Of a stretch of DNA of 64,000 nucleotides, positions 43,355 to 50,778 are shown piece after piece. This stretch comes from JAKQDH01 sp029558835 (GTDB lineage Bacteria > Planctomycetota > Phycisphaerae > UBA1845). Where the stretch lies: positions 62,001-126,000 of the forward strand of contig DAOQSN010000004.1 of NCBI GenBank assembly GCA_035356615.1. Reading direction: 5' to 3'. The position numbers were made by a program, and so were the translations under genes. Each line of letters starts with the position of its first letter. Within the stretch, counting starts at the first letter, position 1. The notes under the pieces are model-generated. The model was not told where the DNA came from, did not search any database, and saw only the letters and a program-made list of their open reading frames with translations.

Positions 43355-44038
43355 ATGTGCGACATGCGCGTGCTCATCGTTGAAGATCAGGAGCGGTTGC
43401 GGACCTGGCTGCAGAAGGGCCTGAAGGAGGCCGACTTCGTCGTCGACGCGGCCGCCGACGGGAACGAAGGGCTCTGGTACGCGATGGGCAACTCGTATGA
43501 CGTCATCATCCTTGACCTGATGCTGCCCGGGATGGACGGATTGAGCATCCTGCGTCGGCTGCGACAGGCGGGACGGCAGGACCAGGTGTTGATCCTGACG
43601 GCCAAGGACACCGTACCGGATCGCGTCAAGGGCCTGGACCTCGGCGCCGACGACTACCTGGTGAAGCCGTTTGCGTTCGAGGAACTGGTGGCACGAGTGC
43701 GGGCGCTGGTGCGTCGAGGTTACGGCAAACACAACGCCGTCATCGGGATTGGCGAGCTGCGCATCGACACTACCCAGCGACGGGTCTGGCGTGGAGCGCA
43801 GGAGATTGAACTGCGGGCGATGGAGTACAAGCTGCTGGAGTATCTGGCTCGGCGGGCAGGCGAGACCGTCAGCCGGACGGAGATCTGGGACCACCTGTAC
43901 GACTTCGGGTCGCAGACGGTAAGCAACGTGGTGGACGTGTACATCGGGTGCCTGCGGCGGAAGCTGGATCGTCCGGGTGAGAAGAGCCTGATTCAGACGC
44001 GTCGAGGGTTGGGGTACGTGCTGGGAGGCAACCCATGA
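43355..44038 (+). CDS. OmpR/PhoB-family response regulator
   Basis: The protein has a receiver domain (RVLIVEDQERL, phospho-acceptor Asp in DVIILDLMLPGMDG, the Lys of DDYLVKPF) and a C-terminal winged-helix DNA-binding domain (LRAMEYKLLEYLARRAGETV, RRGLGYVLG). GTG and ATG starts are possible nearby: the ATG at 43355 has a G-rich stretch before it, and MRVLIVED at 43364 is also plausible. Its stop overlaps the histidine kinase start (ATGA), so the pair is co-translated. Confidence 0.9.
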   Translation: MCDMRVLIVEDQERLRTWLQKGLKEADFVVDAAADGNEGLWYAMGNSYDVIILDLMLPGMDGLSILRRLRQAGRQDQVLILTAKDTVPDRVKGLDLGADDYLVKPFAFEELVARVRALVRRGYGKHNAVIGIGELRIDTTQRRVWRGAQEIELRAMEYKLLEYLARRAGETVSRTEIWDHLYDFGSQTVSNVVDVYIGCLRRKLDRPGEKSLIQTRRGLGYVLGGNP

Positions 44039-45741
44039 TGCGCTCCCTGCGGTCTCGGCTGGTCGTCGGCATGCTGGTGGGCATGAGCGCCCTGCTGGCC
44101 GCGGCCGGCAGCACCATCTACACGGTTCAACGGCGGGAGCTTTACCGCGCCTTCGACGACACGCTTCTGGGCAGTGCCAACGCTTTGGCACTGCTGCTGC
44201 ATCCCGGTCCGTTTGGCTACCGGTTGGATGCCGAGGGGCTGGCACGGCTGCCGGCCGGGCAGATACGGGAAGGAGCTCTGTACCAGCTTTGGAGTGACCA
44301 GCCGATCGACACCATGTCGCGCCCTCGGTGGGTGGGGCGCTCGCCCGACGATGGCGGTCCACGCGATGAGGATGGCCCGCCGGAGGAGGGCAGGCCGCCG
44401 GGCGACATGGGCCTACCGGGTGAGCCCGGCGCACGCCCCCCCGAGTGGGATGATCGCCCGCCGCCGAAACCCGAATCCCGGGGGCGGGGTCCGCGACCGG
44501 ATGGGTTCGGGCGCCGGCCGCCGCTCGACGAACGGGAGCTATGGCGCGGTCGGGAGACGGGTGAACTTGTGGTCCGTTCGGCCTCGCTGGAGGGCGCCGA
44601 CCTGCCGCGCCTGGAGGTTCCGGGTGACCAGCCGCGTTTTGAGATGATCACGCTGCCGAGCGGCGTGTACGGGCGGGCCGTCGGGGTGCGGTTTCGGGTG
44701 CTGCCCGTTGGTCCCAGCGTGCTGTGGAGGCCGCCCGCTGAGGTGCTGGCTGTGGTGGCCGCCGATGCGGGTGAACTTGAGCAACATTTGCGTTTTCTGG
44801 GCGTGCTGCTGGCGGCGACGGCCCTGGGCACCATGGCCTTTTCCGTCGGCGTCGCGTGGCTGGCGGTGAGCCGCGGATTGCGTCCGCTGGCCACGGTGGC
44901 GCAGAAGATCGGCGGGTTGGACGAAACCGGCCTGAAACAGCGTCTGGCTGACGGAGGTGTGCCGCCGGAGATTGAACCGGTCATTCGACAACTCAACGGG
45001 CTGCTCGGGCGTCTGGACGAGGCGTTCGACCGCGAACGGACCCTGACTGCCGACGTGGCCCACGAGTTGCGGACGCCGGTGGCTGAGATTCGCACGATTG
45101 CGGAGATCACACTCAGCCGGGTGCGCGACGCGGAGGAGTACCGTCAGGCACTGAGCGAGGCGCTGGAGGCGATTCGGACGCTGCAGGCGCTGATTGAGAA
45201 GCTGCTGGTGCTGGCCCGCCTGGAGGCCGGGCAGACGCAGGTGGAGTTGCAGCCGGTGCCGGTGGTGCCCGTATTGGGCCATCTCTGGAGGCAGGTCGGG
45301 CAGGCAGCCGAGGCTCGTGGGGTTACGTTCGAAGACCAGTGCGGTGCAGACGATGTCGTGTGTGCTGACCAGAGTCTACTGGAGGTGGTGGTATCCAACG
45401 CGCTGTCGAATGCGGCGGCCTACACACCCGACGGCGGTCGGATCACGGTGCTGGGTTCGCGTCGTGCGGCGGGCTACGAGCTTAGCCTCGCCAACACCGG
45501 TTGTACGCTGAGCAGGAGCGAAGTGCCCCGGGTATTCGATCGGTTCTGGCGGTCCGAGGCGGCGCGGAGCCGCACGGGTCTCAACTGTGGACTGGGCTTG
45601 ACGCTGGTGCGGCGGGCCATGGAGGCCATGGGGGGGCAGGCCGAAGCAACCGTCAGTCACGAAGGCTGTTTCGTGCTCACGCTTACCTTCACCGCGGTTG
45701 ACGCATCGGCCCGCGGCTGCGAACCCCACGATGACGCGTGA
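44035..45741 (+). CDS. Sensor histidine kinase with Pro-rich sensor domain and HAMP
   Basis: The 568-residue kinase has two membrane helices (about 10-27 and 255-280) around a periplasmic sensor of about 225 residues. The sensor includes an unusual Pro/Gly/Arg-rich stretch (about residues 100-165: EEGRPPGDMGLPGEPGARPP). A HAMP segment follows, then the H-box DVAHELRTPVAEIRTIAEI, the N-box VVSNALSNAAAYTPDGG and G-boxes LANTGCTLS and GLGLTLVRRAMEAMGG. The partner is the response regulator four bases upstream. The low-complexity stretch resembles that in the preceding GT-C/EF-hand protein, which may mean contact or a shared envelope environment. Confidence 0.9.
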   Translation: MMRSLRSRLVVGMLVGMSALLAAAGSTIYTVQRRELYRAFDDTLLGSANALALLLHPGPFGYRLDAEGLARLPAGQIREGALYQLWSDQPIDTMSRPRWVGRSPDDGGPRDEDGPPEEGRPPGDMGLPGEPGARPPEWDDRPPPKPESRGRGPRPDGFGRRPPLDERELWRGRETGELVVRSASLEGADLPRLEVPGDQPRFEMITLPSGVYGRAVGVRFRVLPVGPSVLWRPPAEVLAVVAADAGELEQHLRFLGVLLAATALGTMAFSVGVAWLAVSRGLRPLATVAQKIGGLDETGLKQRLADGGVPPEIEPVIRQLNGLLGRLDEAFDRERTLTADVAHELRTPVAEIRTIAEITLSRVRDAEEYRQALSEALEAIRTLQALIEKLLVLARLEAGQTQVELQPVPVVPVLGHLWRQVGQAAEARGVTFEDQCGADDVVCADQSLLEVVVSNALSNAAAYTPDGGRITVLGSRRAAGYELSLANTGCTLSRSEVPRVFDRFWRSEAARSRTGLNCGLGLTLVRRAMEAMGGQAEATVSHEGCFVLTLTFTAVDASARGCEPHDDA

Positions 45742-46325
45742 CATGACAGCGGGCCAACCGGGTCGCCACCAAAGGGGCAGACACGCCGGTCTTTCGGGTC
45801 TTTGCGGGTGACTGGAAGCTCCGCGCGCGGCCCTCCTCCGCCGGAATGCGCATACGCCAACGCTCGCCAACGGGGAATCGGCGGCTCCCTGGGGGTCACA
45901 GTTCAGAGGGCCAGCGCCGAATCGCGCGCCGTGATATAATGAGCGACTCCGGAGGCGGAGCGCGAGCCCCGGGGACCGATGCGTCCAGTGGCCACCATGT
46001 CGGCCGCGAGCGGCCGACGTCACTGCTTCGACCGGCGGTTATGGGACCGCCGTGGGCGCCTGCTGATCAGTGGGGGCGCCCGTGGACGGTCCCGGGGGTG
46101 CTCTGCGCGGGGAGCCGTTGACATCCGAGGTGGCTGGTGGGCGTGGGCTGCGGGGCAAGTATCAGGATTTCATGTTCCTTTCATCAAGGGGATGCCAAGA
46201 TGGAAGGCAACGTTCAGGGGGGTGCGGGTCGCCGGGGTCTCGCGGGGGGTTCGCGGGAACGGCGGCTGCGCCAATCGCTTCTTTCTGCGCACGTTGCAGC
46301 GTGCGCGGGGGTGAGGAGGAGAATC
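45742..46325. other. Long intergenic region with a strong -10 box and long leader
   Basis: An extended -10 box (TGATATAAT) at 45932-45940 lies 386 bases before the next start codon, so the message should have a leader of about 380 bases. It contains GC-rich hairpins, e.g. CGGCGGT/ACCGCCG at 46033-46052. I see no gene and no known riboswitch core. Confidence 0.5.
45932..45940 (+). promoter_or_regulatory. Extended -10 promoter with long downstream leader
   Basis: TGA followed by TATAAT, a perfect -10 hexamer with a TGN extension. No -35 match is visible. It is the strongest -10 box on the plus strand. Confidence 0.55.
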
Positions 46326-46949
46326 ATGCGGCTTTCGATCGTGGTTGGGGTTCTGGTTGCGCTGGTCCAGGTTGCGGCGGGCGACGTGGTCATCTCGGAA
46401 TGGATGTACTCTGGTACGGATGGAGAGTTCGTTGAGTTCACCAACGTAGGCGCGACGCCGGTGGACATGACCAACTGGAGCTACAGCGACACCGATGCGG
46501 AGCCCGGGGACGTGTCGTTCTTCGACGTTTTCGGCGTGGTGCAGCCGGGCGAGTCGGTGATCTTCACTGAAGCGGAGCCGGCCCTGTTCCGGGCTGCCTG
46601 GGGTCTGGGGGCGGGCGTCAAGATCTTCGGTCCGAACACAGACAGTAACCTGGGTCGTAACGACCAGATCAACCTGTACGACGCTGATGGCAACTTGGCC
46701 GACCAACTCTCGTATGGCGACCAGGACCACCCGGGCACACCGCGAACGCAGAACAGAAGCTGCAACATCCCGGGCACAGACTACGGTTACGACGTCGCCC
46801 AGACGACCTGGGTCCTGGCCTCGGATGGGGATGAATACGGCTCGTGGAAGTCCGCCGGCTTTGACACAGGGAGCCCCGGTCAGCTTCCGGAGCCGGCCAC
46901 GCTCGCTTTGCTGCTGGCCGGTGGGCTGCTGGTCGGCCGTCGCCGCTGA
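46326..46949 (+). CDS. Lamin-tail-domain protein with PEP-CTERM sorting signal
   Basis: The 207-residue exported protein has a signal peptide (about 1-19), then a lamin tail domain (DVVISEWMYSGTDGEFVEFT, then VDMTNWSYSDTD, GESVIFTEAEPALFRAAWG and NDQINLYDADGNLADQLSYG). It ends with PEPATLALLLAGGLLVGRRR, a textbook PEP-CTERM motif (PEP, helix, Arg cluster). GAGGAGGA lies six bases before the ATG at 46326. Such proteins are sorted to the outer surface by exosortases. Its function is unknown. Confidence 0.88.
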   Translation: MRLSIVVGVLVALVQVAAGDVVISEWMYSGTDGEFVEFTNVGATPVDMTNWSYSDTDAEPGDVSFFDVFGVVQPGESVIFTEAEPALFRAAWGLGAGVKIFGPNTDSNLGRNDQINLYDADGNLADQLSYGDQDHPGTPRTQNRSCNIPGTDYGYDVAQTTWVLASDGDEYGSWKSAGFDTGSPGQLPEPATLALLLAGGLLVGRRR

Positions 46950-47346
46950 GCATTTGAGCACGCCCCGTGCTCGTCCCGGGATGCAAGCAGCGAACGGGGT
47001 GCCGCAGCCGTCCCGTCCTCCCGCCGTCAGCCTCACGCCCGGTCCTTGACCGCTCGGCCGCCACCGAGCGTGCAAGGGCTGGTGCGCCTTGGAAACGCCC
47101 GTCAAGCTCCCGTGGCTCGGGCGACCCCCGAGAAGGGTGTCCGGGCCCCGGGGTTTATCGCACCTGTTTGCGGCTCTCTCCGCGCGGCGGAGCCGTTGTC
47201 GGACACTCAGGCCCCCGTTGTGCGGGGAGGATCAAGCCGGGCAGCAACCGGCGTGGGCGCACCGCCCAAGTGGGCTGACTGCCGGAGGAAGCTACTGCGG
47301 AGGCGCGTGCCTTCGGATGCGCGTCTCGCGGGGGCTGGCGGGACGG
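46950..47346. other. Convergent intergenic region, no gene seen
   Basis: This lies between the PEP-CTERM gene and the M28 peptidase gene, which are convergent. It contains short GC-rich inverted repeats (for example CGGCTC...GAGCCG near 47170-47194) and no gene. Confidence 0.45.
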
Positions 47347-49212
47347 CTACGGTTGCTTGCGTTCCGTCAGGGTAACCTCCTTCGTTAACTCGTCGGTGCC
47401 GCGGCGGACCTTGACGGAAATGACGTCACCGGCCTTCTTGCCGGCGACCAGCCGTCGCCAGTCAGGCAACCCCCGGACGGGCAACCCGTCAATCTCCATG
47501 ATGATGTCCCCGCCCTGGATGCCGGCCTCCTGGGCCGGGCCGTCGGGCATGACCTGCGCGATGGCCCAGCCCGGCTCGTTCGGATCGTCCTTGCCATCCG
47601 GCATGATGCCCATGACGACCCCCCCGATGCCCGGCCGGAAGTAGGGGGAGAAGCTGGCGGCGACCTCAACGAACTCGGGGCGCTCGGGTGCGTTGAGCAG
47701 TTCCAGCACCGTCTGCGCGGCCAGCCCGGTGATCCAGGCGGCGGCTTCGGCGTTGATGGCTTCCGTGTCATCGGTGGGGCGGTGGTAGTCGGCATGAACC
47801 CCAGTGTGGAAGAACAGCGTGGGGATGTCCGCGGCGTGGAACGGCTGGTCATCGCTGCCGCCCATCGATACGGAGTCCACCAGGGTCCCCGCCAACGGCG
47901 TGGCCGGGAGCCAGTGCTCGAGGACCGGCCGAAAAGCAGGGCTGCTCGCGACTCCCACGATGCTCAGGCGCGGTTCCGCGCGGTCGAAGGTTCCCCGCCC
48001 AATCATGTCGAGGTTGACCATGACCACGATCTGTTCGATGGGCACCGTCGGGGCGTCGACGTAGTGTCCGCTGCCCAGCAGACCCATCTCCTCGGCGCTG
48101 AACGCGAGGCAGAGCAGCGAGCGGTCCCGCTGGGGTGCCTGGGCAAGGGCGCGGGCGATCTCAATGACCCCGGCCGTGCCCGAGGCGTTGTCATCCGCGC
48201 CATTCATGATCTGCCCGCGGACTTCACCAAGATGATCGTAGTGAGCCCCGACCGCAACGTACTCGTTCGCATGGGGGCCGGTGCCGGGCAGGACGGCCAC
48301 CACGTTGCGGGCCAGCGTCTCGTTGGATGTACTGGCCACTTCCCCCGCGGCGTGCAGCCCGGGTAGCGGTGCCGAAACCGGGCCGGCACCTGCATCAAGC
48401 TTCTGCTGAAGCGTATCGAGGTCCGCCAACCCGCCGGCCTTGAGCAGGGCATTGGCCAGCGTGCGCCTGATGTGCAAGACCGGCAGGGCATAGCGCGGGC
48501 CGCCGGCGTAGAAGTGGGTCAGGTCATCCGGAGCGGAGCCCTCGGGCGCCTGGTTGACGATGAGGACGCCGACGGCCTGGCGTTCTGCGGCGCGAGCGAC
48601 CTTCGTCTGGAACGTCGCGTGGTCGGTCCAGCGTGGACCGTCCCATGCCGGTGGCTCACGGCGCAGCAGGAGGACCACCTTGCCGGCGACGTCGAGACCG
48701 GCGTAGTCGTCGTGCTTGTCGTCCGTGTTGACGACACCGTAGCCGGCAAAGACCAGATCCCCGTCGAACGCGCACGTCGCGGAGAACCCGAAGGGCATGA
48801 AGTCCACGCGCAGCTTGGGCTGGACGTCGGTGCCGGTGAGGGTCAGTCGCGTGTTCTCGAGTACGGTCGCTCCACGGGAGATGGTGAACTCCTGGAAGTA
48901 GGTGCCGTCGGGGTTGCCCGGCTGGAGCCCGGCGGCCGCGAACTGTCCGGCGATGTAGCCGGCCGCCAGGTCGATCCCGTCGCTGCCGGTGCCGCGTCCC
49001 TTCAGGGCGTCGTGGGCAAGGAAGGCGATATGGGCAAGGTACTCATCCGGCTGGACCTGGAAGGCGAATTCGGGTTTCGCCTCCGTCGGCGCCGTCTGGT
49101 CCTGGGCAGGGGCGGATTCGGGGGGTTGCGCCGCGGCGATGCCGGTCCAACCCCACATCAACCCCAGACTCAGGAATCGCAGTGCCCAGGTTCTGAAGAT
49201 GCGTGTATTCAT
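47347..49212 (-). CDS. Secreted M28 family zinc peptidase with PA and PDZ domains
   Basis: The 621-residue protein has a signal peptide (about 1-29, ending AAAQ). It continues with a PA-type insert (YGVVNTDDKHDDYAGLDVAG) and a M28 catalytic domain with metal ligands in VGAHYDHLGEVRGQI (His), NGADDNASGTA (Asp), AFSAEEMGLLGSG (Glu pair), VNLDMIGRG (Asp) and HADYHRPTDDTEAI (His). A C-terminal PDZ domain (QEAGIQGGDIIMEIDGLPVR) follows. It is probably an aminopeptidase acting outside the cytoplasm. The ATG at 49212 (MNTRIFRTW) precedes a good signal peptide. Confidence 0.88.
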   Translation of the reverse strand: MNTRIFRTWALRFLSLGLMWGWTGIAAAQPPESAPAQDQTAPTEAKPEFAFQVQPDEYLAHIAFLAHDALKGRGTGSDGIDLAAGYIAGQFAAAGLQPGNPDGTYFQEFTISRGATVLENTRLTLTGTDVQPKLRVDFMPFGFSATCAFDGDLVFAGYGVVNTDDKHDDYAGLDVAGKVVLLLRREPPAWDGPRWTDHATFQTKVARAAERQAVGVLIVNQAPEGSAPDDLTHFYAGGPRYALPVLHIRRTLANALLKAGGLADLDTLQQKLDAGAGPVSAPLPGLHAAGEVASTSNETLARNVVAVLPGTGPHANEYVAVGAHYDHLGEVRGQIMNGADDNASGTAGVIEIARALAQAPQRDRSLLCLAFSAEEMGLLGSGHYVDAPTVPIEQIVVMVNLDMIGRGTFDRAEPRLSIVGVASSPAFRPVLEHWLPATPLAGTLVDSVSMGGSDDQPFHAADIPTLFFHTGVHADYHRPTDDTEAINAEAAAWITGLAAQTVLELLNAPERPEFVEVAASFSPYFRPGIGGVVMGIMPDGKDDPNEPGWAIAQVMPDGPAQEAGIQGGDIIMEIDGLPVRGLPDWRRLVAGKKAGDVISVKVRRGTDELTKEVTLTERKQP

Positions 49213-49496
49213 GGGACTCCCCACAGCCGCTGGAAAGCCTGACCCAACGGGCGACGCGAAGAACATGGTACACACGGGCGCCGGCGTGAACAACCCGACC
49301 CGAGTTCATGACAAGATTCGACACGCCAGATCGGAGTCGGCGGGCAGGGCGCGCAACCCGGCGCGGATCCACGGAAGGCGGCAGTGCTCTGCCTCCATGT
49401 CTGCTTGCCGGTGCGGTGCTCAGCGCAAGGCAGACGCCCGCAGTCGCTGCACCACGGGCGTCGGCGTGAACTTCACTCAGTGTCCCTGGGGGCGAA

Positions 49497-49997
49497 CTAC
49501 TTGTCCGTCTCGGACTCCTGGGCGTCAATGGTCACGGTAACGACTTGGGTTTCCTGGCCCTCCTGCGTCGTGGGGGCCATGCTCCCCATCGTGACTGTCA
49601 TCTGGGTGTGGCCATCCTCCTGCTCGTCCGGCTGAATGACGATCGTATCCTCCCCGCCGTCCAGCCCAGGCACGGTCAGCGTGGCGACCCCGTGTTCGTC
49701 GGGCACGACCTCGGCGGTGGTTTCGATCACCCGGCCGTCGGAGGTCTCGATCCGGGCGTGCACGATCCACGACCGTACCAGGTTGATACCTCCCGCGGCG
49801 GCAAAGACCACTCCGCCTACCCCCAGCACGATCAGCGCCGCCAGCCAGGTGCGGTGGTGGCGATGACTCCGATGTTCCTGCGTTGCAAATGCCTGCATGA
49901 GTTTCTCCTCAAGTTGAGTATCATACGGCTGCCCGGGCCACGGCGTGGCCCGCAGCGTCTGCAGCGCTTCTGCGACGGGATCCGTTGGTTCGTGCAC
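49497..49997 (-). CDS. Single-pass membrane protein, probable regulator of the adjacent ECF sigma factor
   Basis: The 166-residue protein has an acidic cytoplasmic N-terminus (about 1-50) with a His cluster (EHRSHRHHRTW), one transmembrane helix (LAALIVLGVGGVVFAAAGG) and an acidic external domain. It lacks the ZAS/HxxxCxxC motif of typical anti-sigma factors. Its gene directly follows the ECF sigma gene by four bases, which is the usual place for an anti-sigma factor. The regulatory role is inferred from context only. Confidence 0.6.
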   Translation of the reverse strand: MHEPTDPVAEALQTLRATPWPGQPYDTQLEEKLMQAFATQEHRSHRHHRTWLAALIVLGVGGVVFAAAGGINLVRSWIVHARIETSDGRVIETTAEVVPDEHGVATLTVPGLDGGEDTIVIQPDEQEDGHTQMTVTMGSMAPTTQEGQETQVVTVTIDAQESETDK

Positions 49998-50001
49998 GAT
50001 G

Positions 50002-50577
50002 TCACCTCCGCGCTGAGAGCGTCTTTCGTAATGCCTCGCGGGCGCGGGCGAGGCGTGATTTCACCGTCCCCAGCCGCCAGCCCGTGACGGCCGCCACCTC
50101 GTCGAGCGGCAGACCTTCCAGGTAGTGCAATGCCAGTACGCTCTGGTACTGGGGCTTCAGCGTCAGCATGGCCGAGCGCACCACCTCTGCTTTCCACGCG
50201 GCGGCGTCCGCCTCCGCCCCTGAGCACAGCGCGGCGGCACCCGGCTCGTTGCGGAGCGCGGCACGGCGCTGCCGGCGGGCCCAGCGGTTGACTTCGTGGG
50301 TGGCGATCCGCAGCAGCCAGGCCCGCACGGGAATGCCCCGCCAGTGGTAACGCGGCAGGGCGCGCAGGGCGGCTACGAACGTCTCGCCGACCAGGTCATC
50401 CGTCGCGTGCTCATCACCCGTGCGTCGGAAGACGTAGCCCGCTACCGCTCGACAGTGAGTCCGATACAACGAGGCAAAGGCGTCGCGGTCGTGCTTCGCT
50501 CGCTCGACGAGGTCGGCCTCGGCTTCGGCCGCCAAAGGCGGATTCCCCACTCCGGACATCCAGACGGGCAGTTCCAT
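50002..50577 (-). CDS. ECF sigma factor
   Basis: The 191-residue protein has sigma regions 2 (DAFASLYRTHCRAVAGYVF, FVAALRALPRYHWRGIPVRA) and 4 (LTLKPQYQSVLALHYLEGLP, LDEVAAVTGWRLGTVKSRLA) and no region 1 or 3, the ECF layout. A helix-turn-helix sits in region 4. A GGAGGTAAGG ribosome site lies about 13 bases before the ATG. The next gene starts four bases after its stop and may encode its membrane regulator. The target promoters and signal are unknown. Confidence 0.88.
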   Translation of the reverse strand: MELPVWMSGVGNPPLAAEAEADLVERAKHDRDAFASLYRTHCRAVAGYVFRRTGDEHATDDLVGETFVAALRALPRYHWRGIPVRAWLLRIATHEVNRWARRQRRAALRNEPGAAALCSGAEADAAAWKAEVVRSAMLTLKPQYQSVLALHYLEGLPLDEVAAVTGWRLGTVKSRLARAREALRKTLSARR

Positions 50578-50778
50578 GCCGGTTGCCTTACCTCCGCAAT
50601 CAGACTCGTCACCCAGAATAAGGGACGCCGGCCGGGATGGGTTCCACGAAACAACCGGATTTCTGTCGGAAATTGCGAGCCCATGCCCTTGGCGGGCATC
50701 CCGGCTGTCCCCCGCAGGCGCCCGCCCGGCAGCCCGTAGGGAGGCACGAACGCCACCGGACGGGAGACCGCAGCCGCT

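Noticed and set aside
42533..44434. 633-codon antisense frame over the EF-hand protein and two-component genes
   Set aside because: No signature; the sense genes are certain.
45941..46325. Known riboswitch in the leader of the PEP-CTERM gene
   Set aside because: I could not match cores of c-di-GMP, TPP, cobalamin or SAM riboswitches by eye.
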